This document shows positions 16,386 to 25,370 of a stretch of 64,000 nucleotides of DNA, piece by piece; within the stretch, counting starts at the first letter, position 1, and every line of letters starts with the position of its first letter. Source of the DNA: Fretibacter sp964410285 (lineage in GTDB: Bacteria > Pseudomonadota > Alphaproteobacteria > Caulobacterales > Maricaulaceae); the NCBI GenBank assembly GCA_964410285.1, contig CAYPFR010000003.1, positions 186,001 to 250,000 on the forward strand, read 5' to 3'. The notes beneath the pieces are model-generated. The model saw only the letters and a list, made by a program, of their open reading frames with translations. It searched no databases and was not told the DNA's origin. Both the position numbers and the translations under genes were made by a program.

Positions 16386-18164
16386 CTACATGCGGTCAGG
16401 CGCCTCGATCCCTATAAGGTTCAGGCCTATCTCGAGTTGGCGCAGGGTCATCTCGGCCAAGGCCAGACGAGAGCCGCGCACGGCCTCATTTGTGCCATCG
16501 ACCATAATCGGGCATTCGGTGTAAAATTTAGAAAAACTTTGCGCGAGACGGAATAAATGCTCGCAGAGAATATGCGGCGCATATTTCTCGGCAGAGGCCG
16601 TGACTGCGCGGCCAAAGCTATCGAGCGCGAGCACAAGCTGCCGCTCCGACGGCGCTTTTACGGTTATGGGGCCCGGCCCTGCGCCCTGCGCCTCTGCGCG
16701 GCGCAAGATTGATTTGATGCGGACTGCAGCATAAAGCAGGTAAGGCCCAGTCTTGCCTTCAAAAGCGGTAAAGCGCTCGGGATCAAAGACATAATTGGTC
16801 ATGCGCTGATTTTGCAGATCGGCAAATTTAAGCGCAGCCAAGCCCACCTTACGCGCGATTTCCGCCCGTTCGTCGGCACTGAAATTCTCGCCAAAGCCCG
16901 TATCCGCTAGCCGTTTCACGGCTGCCTCATTCATAATTTCAAGCAAGTCTTCGAGACGAAGTACGCCGCCTTCTCTGGTTTTAAACGGCTTACCGTCCTT
17001 GCCGTTCATCGTGCCAAATCCGGCATGGAAAAGCTGCTCACGCTCATACCAGCCCGCTTTTACGGCCGCGCGGAAGACTTGCTCGAAATGTAAAGCTTGT
17101 CGCTGATCTACGACATAAATAATCAGATCCGGGTCAGGGTCCGACATACGGTCCACAAGGGTCGCAAGATCGGTAGTGTGATAAAGCACCGCCCCGGACC
17201 GCGCCAGCAGCATGACCGGCGGCACATCCTTTTTCTCGCCGTCTTCCTCGACGCGGATAATCAGCGCGCCGTCATCCTCCTCGGCAATGCCTTTGGCTTT
17301 AAAGTCCTCAATCATGGCGGGGATAAGCGGATCAACGCAGGCTTCACCCTTCCAAAGGTCGAACTCAACGCCCAAATTCCCATACCCCACTTTCAGCGCG
17401 GCCACGGAGACATTGATGAAATGCTCAAGAAGCGCGCGGTAGCCTGCGCGGCCTGCTTGTAGCTCAGCCGTTGCAATACGTGAGCGCTCCATGCGGTCTT
17501 TATCGTTTTTGGCGGCATTGCTCGCTTGCGGGTAAAGCCGCGCCAGATCATCCATGGTCACAGGCGAAGTCTTGGGATAGCCGCTGCTCCAGCCAGCATC
17601 AAAATAGGGAAGATCGGGCTGCTCTATCTCGAGTTCGGAGATCAGATGCCCCATCTGAAGTCCCCAATCCCCCATATGGACATCGCCAATAACCTTATGC
17701 CCAAGCGCGCGCAAAATGCGCTTGATCGCCTCGCCAATCACCGCCGACCGCAAGTGCCCTACGTGCATGGGCTTGGCGACGTTGGCCCCGCCGTAATCAA
17801 TTACAATCGTTTTTGGGCTTTGCTGCGCTATACCCATATGGACATCGGTGCCAAGGGTAGCGGCCTGCTCGGAAAGCAGACTGGCGTCGGGATGAATATT
17901 GATAAATCCAGGTCCCGCGATCTCTACATTGCCAATCCCTGCAAGGCCATGCAGTTTCTCGGCAGCTGCGGCGGCAATTTCGCGCGGATTGACTTTCTCT
18001 CCATTTTTTTTGGCAATGCCTGCCGCCGCCATGGCCCCATTACATTGAAAGGGGGCCATATCTGGGCGGTCGGATTCTCGTGTCGTCCCAATTTGCTCAG
18101 GATAACCAAGGCCCGCGAACACACCTCGCGTCGCGGCGTCGATCGTCTCTAATATGGATGTCAT
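16386..18164 (-). CDS. argS: Arginyl-tRNA synthetase
   Basis: A 592-residue class I aminoacyl-tRNA synthetase. The N-terminal Add1 domain is followed by the HIGH-type motif KPMHVGHLRSAVIGEAIKR; the KMSK region is replaced by GKPFKTREGG, as is common in bacterial ArgS. The C-terminal DALR anticodon-binding domain (FEGKTGPYLLYAAVRIKSI... RLALAEMTLRQLEIGLNLIG) is complete, ending GIEAPDRM. It starts at ATG 18164, nine bases after the stop codon of an upstream lipoprotein gene on the same strand. Confidence 0.98.
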   Translation of the reverse strand: MTSILETIDAATRGVFAGLGYPEQIGTTRESDRPDMAPFQCNGAMAAAGIAKKNGEKVNPREIAAAAAEKLHGLAGIGNVEIAGPGFINIHPDASLLSEQAATLGTDVHMGIAQQSPKTIVIDYGGANVAKPMHVGHLRSAVIGEAIKRILRALGHKVIGDVHMGDWGLQMGHLISELEIEQPDLPYFDAGWSSGYPKTSPVTMDDLARLYPQASNAAKNDKDRMERSRIATAELQAGRAGYRALLEHFINVSVAALKVGYGNLGVEFDLWKGEACVDPLIPAMIEDFKAKGIAEEDDGALIIRVEEDGEKKDVPPVMLLARSGAVLYHTTDLATLVDRMSDPDPDLIIYVVDQRQALHFEQVFRAAVKAGWYEREQLFHAGFGTMNGKDGKPFKTREGGVLRLEDLLEIMNEAAVKRLADTGFGENFSADERAEIARKVGLAALKFADLQNQRMTNYVFDPERFTAFEGKTGPYLLYAAVRIKSILRRAEAQGAGPGPITVKAPSERQLVLALDSFGRAVTASAEKYAPHILCEHLFRLAQSFSKFYTECPIMVDGTNEAVRGSRLALAEMTLRQLEIGLNLIGIEAPDRM

Positions 18165-18173
18165 ATCGGAAGG

Positions 18174-18761
18174 CTACTGGCCAGCAGAGACGCGAAAGCG
18201 TTTGCCTTGCGCGTTAAATTCGCGCTGCGCATCCGTTATTTCAAAACCAACTATGATCTCGAAATTCTCCCCCGAAGTTCCTTCACTCGCGCGCGGAATG
18301 CTGTATTCATCGATGCGCTCAGTGACGGTGACGCGGTCAGCGCCTGCTGGAAATGTGACTTGTAAGGGGAAAGTTTGTTTATTCATCACGGCTATGTTTT
18401 TACGCGTTAAGGCAACAAAATACTCATAAGTCGCAGTCTCCTGAGACGACGCCGCAGGACCTCTCCCAAGATCAAAATTGATCTCAATGTCCCCGCGTAT
18501 AGGCTGCTCGCCATAGTAACGGCAAAGGCTACGGATTTTACCGATCTCTCCGGTAAACCCAACGTTTTGGAAGGTCTGCGCGTCGCCGCGAAATTCCACG
18601 ATTCTTGCGGCGTCATAGAGCGCAAAAGCACGGGGACATGGCCCCGGATTAGCTTCGGCGGCTGCGCCAATTTCAAAGGCCTCTTGGGTGGTTCGGCATC
18701 CGCTAGCCAAAAGAGCCGAAAGAGCGATAAAGGCAAATGTCGTTTTCATAATTGCACGCAT
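18174..18761 (-). CDS. Predicted lipoprotein, unknown
   Basis: A 195-residue protein from ATG 18761, with AAAGGACGG ideally placed upstream; ATG 18749 and TTG 18791 are alternatives. The signal peptide ends at lipobox LLASGC (Cys22 from the chosen start). The mature region contains three more Cys-bearing segments (GPCPRAFALYDAARIVEF, IRSLCRYYGEQPI) and strand-rich sequence (YEYFVALTRKNIAVMNKQTF). I cannot assign a family. It lies directly upstream of argS; the two may share a transcript. Confidence 0.8.
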   Translation of the reverse strand: MRAIMKTTFAFIALSALLASGCRTTQEAFEIGAAAEANPGPCPRAFALYDAARIVEFRGDAQTFQNVGFTGEIGKIRSLCRYYGEQPIRGDIEINFDLGRGPAASSQETATYEYFVALTRKNIAVMNKQTFPLQVTFPAGADRVTVTERIDEYSIPRASEGTSGENFEIIVGFEITDAQREFNAQGKRFRVSAGQ

Positions 18762-18902
18762 AGGGCCGTCCTTTAGATTTAAGTCGCGCAAAGCCAGCGT
18801 CTATCGCTGGCCTAATGTCGCCATCTTTGCTAGGTCTTATCGGGTTACGCCTCCGCTCGCAACACCCAGGCGCGCGAATGGTCAGCGCATGAGGAGAATT
18901 TA

Positions 18903-19883
18903 ATGAGCTTGCAAACGCTTACCCCGCCAGAAAATCCCTCACTGGCACGGAAAACCGTCTATCTCGCCGCGCCTAGAGGCTTTTGCGCGGGCGTAGATCG
19001 CGCCATTCTGATCGTCGAAGAATCATTGAAGAAATACGGCGCGCCTGTCTATGTGCGCCATGAAATCGTGCATAACCGCCATGTGGTCAATCGCCTCAAG
19101 GAACTTGGCGCGGTCTTTGTCGAGGAGCTTTCCGATTGCCCAGATGATCGGCCCGTTGTATTTTCAGCCCATGGCGTCCCTAAATCCGTTCCGGCCGCCG
19201 CCGCCGCGCGGGAAATGACTGTGCTGGACGCCACCTGCCCGCTCGTGTCCAAAGTCCATATAGAGGCCGAGCGCCATTTCAATCACGGTCACCATATTCT
19301 GATGATCGGCCACGCGGGCCACCCTGAAGTCATTGGCACGATGGGGCAATTGCCGCCAGGGGCCATTACCTTGGTTGAAACTGAGGAAGAGGCCCGTACA
19401 CTCGCGCCCCCAAATCCTGAGAACCTTGCGCTTGTTACGCAAACAACTCTCTCGGTTGACGATACGCAGGGCATTATCGATATTTTGCAAGGGCGGTTTC
19501 CGACCATTGCCCTGCCCTATAAAGAAGATATTTGTTACGCCACGACCAACCGCCAAATGGCGGTCAAAGCCATTGCAGAGTCGTGTGACCTTTTGCTTGT
19601 GATTGGTTCTGTAACCTCCTCGAATTCTAAACGCCTCGTCGAGGTTGGGGCCAAATCCGGCGCCAAAAACGCCCGTCTCATCTCTAGCGCAGACAGCATT
19701 GATTGGGAGTTAATTGACGGCGCGGATCGCATTGGCCTTTCGGCAGGGGCAAGCGCGCCGGAATATCTCACGGACGGCGTGTTGGCCGCGCTGCGCTCGC
19801 GCTATGATATTTCCGTTGAAGAAGTGGAAGTTATCAAAGAAAAAGTCATCTTCCGCCTGCCCCGCCTTCTACGCGAGACATGA
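18903..19883 (+). CDS. ispH: 4-hydroxy-3-methylbut-2-enyl diphosphate reductase
   Basis: Last enzyme of the non-mevalonate isoprenoid pathway, making IPP and DMAPP; 326 residues. The three [4Fe-4S]-ligating Cys are in APRGFCAGVDRAI, LDATCPLVSKVHIEA and KEDICYATTNRQMAVKA; the catalytic Glu region VTQTTLSVDDTQ is present. The ribosome-binding site AGGAG lies seven bases before the ATG. Its stop overlaps the rnhA start (ATGA); the ispH-rnhA pairing is common in alphaproteobacteria, where thrB often sits between them but is absent here. Confidence 0.98.
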   Translation: MSLQTLTPPENPSLARKTVYLAAPRGFCAGVDRAILIVEESLKKYGAPVYVRHEIVHNRHVVNRLKELGAVFVEELSDCPDDRPVVFSAHGVPKSVPAAAAAREMTVLDATCPLVSKVHIEAERHFNHGHHILMIGHAGHPEVIGTMGQLPPGAITLVETEEEARTLAPPNPENLALVTQTTLSVDDTQGIIDILQGRFPTIALPYKEDICYATTNRQMAVKAIAESCDLLLVIGSVTSSNSKRLVEVGAKSGAKNARLISSADSIDWELIDGADRIGLSAGASAPEYLTDGVLAALRSRYDISVEEVEVIKEKVIFRLPRLLRET

Positions 19884-20338
19884 CCACTGGCGACAAGGAT
19901 TTTGTAATTTATACAGACGGGGCGTGTTCAGGAAATCCCGGGCCGGGCGGCTGGGGCGTTTACATGACTTACGGTGATAAAGAAAAGACGCTTTACGGCG
20001 GGGAACCCGACACAACAAATAACCGCATGGAATTACAAGCCACAATTGAGGCCCTTCAGGCGGTAAATCCCAAATTCAAAGGCCCCATCACCCTTTGGAC
20101 CGACAGCACCTATGTCCTAAAAGGGATCACGGAATGGATCACCGGCTGGAAGACACGCGGCTGGAAAAACGCAGCCAAAAAGCCCGTGAAAAATGAGGAT
20201 TTATGGCGGCAGCTTGACGACCTCAACGCCAAGCATGACGTGACATGGAAATGGGTCAAAGGCCACGCCGGCGTTGAAGGCAATGAGCGCGCCGACGAGC
20301 TCGCCCGCCTAGGCGTAGAGCAAGTGCGGGAGGTTTAA
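19880..20338 (+). CDS. rnhA: Ribonuclease HI
   Basis: A 152-residue nuclease that degrades the RNA strand of RNA-DNA hybrids. Catalytic residues are visible: Asp in IYTDGACSGNPGPGGWGVY, Glu in TNNRMELQATIEAL, Asp in LWTDSTYVLKGI, and the His-Asp region in VKGHAGVEGNERADELAR. The basic handle (WKTRGWKNAAKKPVKN) is present. ATGA overlap with ispH implies coupled translation. It converges with the RHH fusion gene. Confidence 0.98.
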   Translation: MTTGDKDFVIYTDGACSGNPGPGGWGVYMTYGDKEKTLYGGEPDTTNNRMELQATIEALQAVNPKFKGPITLWTDSTYVLKGITEWITGWKTRGWKNAAKKPVKNEDLWRQLDDLNAKHDVTWKWVKGHAGVEGNERADELARLGVEQVREV

Positions 20339-20362
20339 GGGCTCAACTATCCTGTTTGAAAT

Positions 20363-21013
20363 TCAATCGCCAAGCGTTGGGCGCACCTTCCAGCTATAAC
20401 TAAACCCATCACCTTTCTCTATTTTTACTGCGGCCTCTTCGCCATATATAGCGGAAAGTTGAGGCATGGCGAGCACGACTTCTTCGCCGTCCTTATTTTC
20501 TTTAAGCTCAAAGGCCAACATCACACCATCTTCGTTATTAGCAAGCAATGTTTCATAGGCTCTTATCTCAATAAATAGTTCCCTGTCAGCGAGTTCAAAT
20601 TTTACGGTAAAGTTATCGGTGTCTTTACCCACCATTTCATAGTTAACACGTTTCACATGTTTTTCACCGTCTTCGCCATGCTTAATAAACTCGCCTTCGA
20701 AATCGAGGTTTAATTCGCCGGCAAATGCCAAGGACCCAAATGACAAGAGGCCGATGAAGGCTACTCCTAGCCCTGCAAATGCTGTTTTCGGTTTGGAGAG
20801 GAGAAATGATTTTAACATGATGACACGTTCCTTATATCCGAGGTTGGGCGTGCTAATAGATTCGTCAGTCAAATATTGATTTATCAAATCTCTAACAATT
20901 CCACTCACAGAACGGTTTTCTGATAAAGATTTCCGACGCAAAGCTTCCTTCGTCTCGAATGATACACGTATCTCGAGCATTTCAGACTTTTTAGATTTTC
21001 GCGTCCTCGGCAT
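20363..21013 (-). CDS. RHH-domain / membrane / periplasmic fusion protein
   Basis: A 216-residue protein of unusual build. Residues 1-52 resemble a ribbon-helix-helix DNA-binding domain (LEIRVSFETKEALRRKSLSE and RSVSGIVRDLINQYL); residues 66-97 are a membrane anchor or signal peptide (FAGLGVAFIGLLSFGSLAFA); the rest is an acidic, strand-rich extracytoplasmic domain. An internal ATG at 20818 has AAGGA upstream and would give only the exported part, cleavable after LAFA. So the gene may encode a membrane-tethered regulator, two products, or a fused artefact of two genes. It is AT-richer than its neighbours. No family is recognised for the C-terminal domain. Confidence 0.65.
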   Translation of the reverse strand: MPRTRKSKKSEMLEIRVSFETKEALRRKSLSENRSVSGIVRDLINQYLTDESISTPNLGYKERVIMLKSFLLSKPKTAFAGLGVAFIGLLSFGSLAFAGELNLDFEGEFIKHGEDGEKHVKRVNYEMVGKDTDNFTVKFELADRELFIEIRAYETLLANNEDGVMLAFELKENKDGEEVVLAMPQLSAIYGEEAAVKIEKGDGFSYSWKVRPTLGD

Positions 21014-21152
21014 GACTATTTTCGACTCACTTCATCTAAGCACAAACCTAAGAGAAAAGAGAATGGTCGACTAGACAATTGAAAAACTGTCCCGACAATG
21101 GCTTTTAAGTTGTTTTTCTTGTCCCGACAGAAAGCTCTTTACCGCGCTTCCC

Positions 21153-21620
21153 TTAGACCGCCTCGCAGATCAAGGTCGTGCCTTCGACGCGAATGATGCG
21201 AAGCTCTTCGCCCGCCTTGGCGCTGCCCGTGTCCATTTTGGCGCGCCACTGCGTATCGCCAAGCTGTACGCGGCCTTGACCTGTTTCGAAATCCGCAATC
21301 GCCTTGCAGCGCTCACCCACCATCATACGCGCGCGGTCATTCAAATCTGACGGTTCCCCGCCTTTGGTGCGTGGGCGGACGTATTTATGGCCAAACACCA
21401 GAAGTCCAGCGGAGATCACAAAGAAAATCAGAAACTGAAATTCCCAGCCAATTGGCAAAAGATAGGTAAAAACCCCGACCAAAAGCGCGGCTGCGGCCGG
21501 CCAGAGAATATAGGTCGTGCCCGTGATCAACTCGAGTATCAGCAAGACCACGCCAATAATGATCCATTTCGTACCAGTCATACCTTGCAGCATGGCAATG
21601 AGTGCGTTGGGTTCATCCAT
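21153..21620 (-). CDS. NfeD family membrane protein
   Basis: A 155-residue NfeD-like protein: two or three N-terminal helices (WIIIGVVLLILELITGTTYI, PAAAALLVGVFTYLLPIG, FLIFFVISAGLLVFGH) and a C-terminal OB-fold domain (GERCKAIADFETGQGRVQLG, AGEELRIIRVEGTTLICEAV). NfeD proteins work beside SPFH-domain proteins in membrane quality control; here the SPFH gene is immediately upstream on the same strand (54-base gap), the usual arrangement. Confidence 0.93.
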   Translation of the reverse strand: MDEPNALIAMLQGMTGTKWIIIGVVLLILELITGTTYILWPAAAALLVGVFTYLLPIGWEFQFLIFFVISAGLLVFGHKYVRPRTKGGEPSDLNDRARMMVGERCKAIADFETGQGRVQLGDTQWRAKMDTGSAKAGEELRIIRVEGTTLICEAV

Positions 21621-21674
21621 CTTTAATCCCCTATTTTGAATTTAGGCCCTTAGGTTTTATGTTCTATTGCACGG

Positions 21675-22592
21675 CTATTTTTTTGCTTTTCCGGCTTCCA
21701 ACAAACCCGTTATGCCGCCCACAGTCGCGGCAAGGCTAGAAAGCTCCGCCGGAACAATGATTGTCTTTTGGTTTGGCGATTTGGCAAGGCTTTCAAAGGC
21801 TTTGACATATTCTTGCGCGACAAAATAATTGATCGCATTTACATCGCCCCGCGCAATCGCTTGGCTGACAAGGGCCGTTGCATTGGCTTCCGCTTCGGCT
21901 TCGCGCTCACGGGCTTCGGCGTCAAGAAACGCAGATTCCTTTCGGCCTTCCGCTTCGCGAATAGCGGCTTCTTTTTCGCCTTCCGCTTTCAAAATAGAAG
22001 ACTGCTTCAGGCCCTCCGCCAGAAGAATTTCCGAACGCTTCTCACGTTCCGCTTTCATCTGTTTATTCATGGCTTGGGTGATGTCATGGGGGGGAGACAG
22101 GTCCTTAATTTCGATCCGCGTCACCTTCGTGCCCCAGCTATCTGTGGCTGCATCAATCACGGTTAGGAGCCGCGCATTGATTTCATCGCGCCGCGAGAGC
22201 ACTTCATCAAGGTCCATAGACCCCACCACGGTCCGCACATTGGTCAGGCACAGGTTCTGGATGGCGTTTTCAAGATTGGAAACTTCATAGGCCGCGCGTC
22301 GCACATCAATAACTTGAATAAAGACAACCGCGTCGGCCGTGACCATCACGTTATCTTTGGTAATCACATCCTGGCTCGGGACATCGACAACGCGCTCACG
22401 CATATCCATCTTGATGCCAATCGTATCGAGAAAAGGCGTAATCAGCGTCAAGCCGGGTTTAAGGGTTTTCACATATCGTCCAAAACGCTCCAGCGTATAT
22501 TCCGCGCCTTGCGGCACGACAACAACAGTTTTAATCGCAAGTATGATCGCGAAAAAAACGAGAATGATAAAAATGATATTTCCGGCGTCCAT
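21675..22592 (-). CDS. SPFH/Band 7 (stomatin-like) membrane protein
   Basis: A 305-residue stomatin-family protein with an N-terminal hydrophobic anchor (NIIFIILVFFAIILAIKTVV), the SPFH domain (PQGAEYTLERFGRYVKTLKP, VDVPSQDVITKDNVMVTADA), and a long Glu/Ala/Lys-rich coiled coil (QMKAEREKRSEILLAEGLKQ). It resembles E. coli QmcA and the P. horikoshii stomatin. It forms membrane-microdomain assemblies and is paired with the downstream NfeD gene. Confidence 0.95.
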   Translation of the reverse strand: MDAGNIIFIILVFFAIILAIKTVVVVPQGAEYTLERFGRYVKTLKPGLTLITPFLDTIGIKMDMRERVVDVPSQDVITKDNVMVTADAVVFIQVIDVRRAAYEVSNLENAIQNLCLTNVRTVVGSMDLDEVLSRRDEINARLLTVIDAATDSWGTKVTRIEIKDLSPPHDITQAMNKQMKAEREKRSEILLAEGLKQSSILKAEGEKEAAIREAEGRKESAFLDAEAREREAEAEANATALVSQAIARGDVNAINYFVAQEYVKAFESLAKSPNQKTIIVPAELSSLAATVGGITGLLEAGKAKK

Positions 22593-22647
22593 GATTTCCC
22601 CTTATGTTTTGACTGTACTTATATTGCGCAAATAAGCGGCCCCGCAG

Positions 22648-23130
22648 CTAAAGCTTGCTGAGCAGATAATCAGCTGAGCTGACTTTAAATTCTCCGCCCT
22701 CCTCAACGTGCAGGCTTTCGACAACGCCGTCATTGACGACCATAGCATATCTTTGGCTGCGGGCGCCCATGCCAAACCCGCTGGCGTCAAGCACGAGCCC
22801 GATATCTTTGGCAAAATCGCCATTACCATCCGCGAGCATGACCATCTCATCGGATACGCCTTGCTCTTTGCCCCACGCGCCCATGACAAAGACATCATTG
22901 ACGGAGGTGCAGGCAATGGCGTCAACGCCCTTAGCCTTAAATGCCGCCGCATTGTCTTTAAATCCCGGCAGATGTTTGGCCGAACAAGTCGGGGTGAAAG
23001 CCCCCGGAACAGCGAAAAGCGCGACCCGCTTTCCTGCAAAGATATCTGATGTCGTGACTGGCTGCGGGCCATCCGCCCCCATAGTCATAAATGTGGCTTC
23101 AGGTAATTTTTCGCCGATTTTGATCGTCAT
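22648..23130 (-). CDS. Peroxiredoxin (Prx5-type)
   Basis: A 160-residue thiol peroxidase of the Prx5/hybrid-type family. The peroxidatic Cys49 is in VPGAFTPTCSAKHLPGF, with the Pro-Thr-Cys active-site pattern; a second Cys (DAIACTSVNDVFVM) is the usual partner-region residue. It reduces hydroperoxides in the cytoplasm, taking electrons from glutathione/glutaredoxin or thioredoxin. Start ATG 23130. It is a single-gene unit downstream of nothing obvious; the SPFH gene follows 56 bases on. Confidence 0.95.
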   Translation of the reverse strand: MTIKIGEKLPEATFMTMGADGPQPVTTSDIFAGKRVALFAVPGAFTPTCSAKHLPGFKDNAAAFKAKGVDAIACTSVNDVFVMGAWGKEQGVSDEMVMLADGNGDFAKDIGLVLDASGFGMGARSQRYAMVVNDGVVESLHVEEGGEFKVSSADYLLSKL

Positions 23131-23306
23131 CTTAGCTAGGCTCCGTTTTATCTATACCCTTAGATATGGGGCGCGCGCGCAAGAGTTGCAAGATCAACGG
23201 GCTCGAATTTGGCAAAATCCTCCCTTAATGGCGGCGTTTTTCACCGCGTTACGATCGCAATCACTTCACCTCTTGACCTTTTGGCGTTTGGCCGCATGTA
23301 TATATC

Positions 23307-23891
23307 ATGAGTTCCCACACCCCAATTACCGTTGCAGACGGGTCCGGACTGGCTGGAAAATTCCTCGTCGCGACCCCGCAAATGGGCGATCCCAGATTTG
23401 CCCGCGCCGTGGTATATTTGTGTAATCATGACGAGGACGGCGCCATGGGAATTATCATAAATAAAACCAAGCCTCTGCCGCTCTCGCAAATGCTGGGCCA
23501 TATTGGTATCGAAGGTGAGGTCAGGGTGGCAGATACGGCGGTGCTGTCCGGCGGGCCGGTGGATACCAACCGAGGCTTTGTCTTGCACTCGCCGGATTTT
23601 TCTAATCTCGGCAATTCGCTTCATCTGTCAGATACACTTGTGATGACCTCAAGCAAGGATGTGCTCGAAAGCCTCGTGGCTGATAACGCCCCCAGCAAAG
23701 CCGTCCTCGCGGTGGGATATTCGGGCTGGTCCGATGGGCAGCTCGCCTCTGAGTTACAAGCCAATGCCTGGCTCGTGGTGGAGGGGGATGAGGCCCTCAT
23801 TTTCGATACGGACATGGAAAGTAAATGGGAGCGGGCACTAAGCTCTGCTGGCATCTCTCCAAACATGCTCAGCGCAGGCGGCAGTGCCTAG
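23307..23891 (+). CDS. YqgE/AlgH family protein
   Basis: A 194-residue protein of the UPF0301 (YqgE/AlgH, DUF179) family. Signature segments: AGKFLVATPQMGDPRFARAV, YLCNHDEDGAMGIIINK, LSGGPVDTNRGFVLHS and AVGYSGWSDGQLASEL. The function is unknown, although often linked with envelope or redox gene neighbourhoods. The start at 23307 (MSSHTPIT) follows a TTGACC...TATATA-like sequence closely, which would leave a very short leader. Its stop TAG shares the CTAG tetranucleotide with the stop of the convergent acetyltransferase gene. Confidence 0.95.
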   Translation: MSSHTPITVADGSGLAGKFLVATPQMGDPRFARAVVYLCNHDEDGAMGIIINKTKPLPLSQMLGHIGIEGEVRVADTAVLSGGPVDTNRGFVLHSPDFSNLGNSLHLSDTLVMTSSKDVLESLVADNAPSKAVLAVGYSGWSDGQLASELQANAWLVVEGDEALIFDTDMESKWERALSSAGISPNMLSAGGSA

Positions 23892-24463
23892 GCATAGTGA
23901 TCGCTAGAGAGCCGCGCATAGATCGCGTGATCGCGCCACATACCGTCAATTTTAAGGTAGCCGCGCGCCTTGCCCTCAAACTGAAAACCCACGACTTCCA
24001 GCAGGTTTATTGACGGCGTGTTTTCCGGCCGCACCGCCGCTTCAATCCGGTGTAAGCCCAGCTCGTCAAAACAAAAGGCGCAAGCCGCCCGAACAGAGGC
24101 CTGCGCATAACCTTGGCGAATATAATGCTGTCCAATCCAATAGCCGAGCTGCACTTGCTGGCTAATGCCGCGTTGTATCTGCGTAAGGTTACACGCCCCA
24201 ATCAAGCGGCCATCCGTTTCCCGAAAGATATGAAACGGAAACCCCTCTCCCGCCGCTGTCATTTTTTTAAACCGCGAAAGCCGCGCCTTATAGCTCGCGC
24301 GGGTGAGATGATTATCATCCCAGAGCGGCTCCCAAGGCGTAAGGAAGTCTTGACTGTCCCTGCGAAGCGCCGCCCATTGTTCATAATCTGCCCATTTGGG
24401 GTGGCGCAAAATAACATTGCCGCGCGGAGAGCGCCCTCTGAGCTGGCTGTGCAGATTAGCCAT
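23888..24463 (-). CDS. GNAT N-acetyltransferase (RimJ-like)
   Basis: A 191-residue GNAT-fold acetyltransferase. Hallmarks are the N-terminal VILRHPKWADYEQWAALRRD, the acetyl-CoA loop region QLGYWIGQHYIRQGYAQASV (Q/RxxGxG-like, here with the motif partly changed) and LHRIEAAVRPENTPSINLLE followed by GFQFEGKARGYLKIDG. It is most like RimJ-type enzymes that acetylate ribosomal proteins or small molecules; the substrate is undetermined. ATG 24463 overlaps the surf1 stop by eight bases (ATGGCTAA), so it is translationally coupled to the oxidase operon. Confidence 0.92.
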   Translation of the reverse strand: MANLHSQLRGRSPRGNVILRHPKWADYEQWAALRRDSQDFLTPWEPLWDDNHLTRASYKARLSRFKKMTAAGEGFPFHIFRETDGRLIGACNLTQIQRGISQQVQLGYWIGQHYIRQGYAQASVRAACAFCFDELGLHRIEAAVRPENTPSINLLEVVGFQFEGKARGYLKIDGMWRDHAIYARLSSDHYA

Positions 24464-25262
24464 GAGGCTTAAACCCCAGCCGTCCGCGCTGCACGTGCAA
24501 TATCACATATATGAGCAGCAAGATGACAGCAAAGCTGTACCATGTCAGCATATAGTCAAAATGGTTATTGCGAATGTCAGGACGTTTTATTGGAAGGCCC
24601 TGCGCCGAGGTTTCGCCAGGCACGAGATCAATATAATAGCGGGTATCAATTGGGCGGCTTTCAAATATCCCATTTTGGCCTTGTGCCCAGACGGGAGCAC
24701 CTTGATTGTCCCCGCTGCTTTGCTGAAAAGGGTCAAAGCCGAACCAGCGATTAAGCTCGGCGGTGCTTTTGGCAGTTCCGCGCTCGGGCGCACGCCATAT
24801 CCGAACATAGCCCGCAAATTCGCCCGCCAGACCGGGCATGACTTTGACTTTGCCGCGCTGCGAATCCGGTACAAGGTTACCCGCCGCATAGGCGCGCTGC
24901 CCTTGATCTCTACCCTCAACCGCGAAATAGCGCCGCCACATCAAGGCATTTTTTTGCCGCGTATAAACCAGATAAGGTAATTGCCCGGGCAGAATATCGG
25001 CCGCAAACTCTATGCGCCTAAAGTCCACAGGCTCCTTATTCTCGATCGCTGCGGTAAGCGCTTTAAGGGACTCAAGGGGCGGTGATGTTACTGCCTGCTC
25101 GACATCCTCCAGCAAAGACGTTTTCCATTGCAGGCGATCATATTGCCAATTGCCAAGACCGATCAGAATTATGACCGATATAAGTGTAAAGACCGTCAGG
25201 CCGGGGAAAGGACGGAACTGAAAGCGCATATCATGCGGCCCATTGCCCGCCCGCAGGTGCAT
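24456..25262 (-). CDS. surf1: SURF1-family cytochrome oxidase assembly protein
   Basis: A 268-residue inner-membrane protein with two terminal helices (LTVFTLISVIILIGLGNWQY and MLTWYSFAVILLLIYVILHV) and a periplasmic domain with conserved segments QGQRAYAAGNLVP, GFDPFQQSSGDNQGAPVWAQ and YYIDLVPGE. SURF1 helps insert heme a into subunit I of cytochrome aa3. The start is uncertain: ATG 25262 has AGGGTGA just upstream, ATG 25229 gives MRFQFRPFPG, which is closer to the family start. It follows ctaE in the operon. Confidence 0.95.
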   Translation of the reverse strand: MHLRAGNGPHDMRFQFRPFPGLTVFTLISVIILIGLGNWQYDRLQWKTSLLEDVEQAVTSPPLESLKALTAAIENKEPVDFRRIEFAADILPGQLPYLVYTRQKNALMWRRYFAVEGRDQGQRAYAAGNLVPDSQRGKVKVMPGLAGEFAGYVRIWRAPERGTAKSTAELNRWFGFDPFQQSSGDNQGAPVWAQGQNGIFESRPIDTRYYIDLVPGETSAQGLPIKRPDIRNNHFDYMLTWYSFAVILLLIYVILHVQRGRLGFKPHG

Positions 25263-25370
25263 TCACCCTGCGCGGGGCCGGTCCAGAGAAAAGGGCCCTT
25301 TCCCCGCTATGGAGCCAACCACCCTTAAGTCTTTGATTAAGCGGTAATCGCGCGCCCATAAACCCAAAGC

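Noticed and set aside
16975..17010. Absence of a canonical KMSKS motif in argS
   Set aside because: Bacterial arginyl-tRNA synthetases commonly lack a canonical KMSKS, so this is not a defect.
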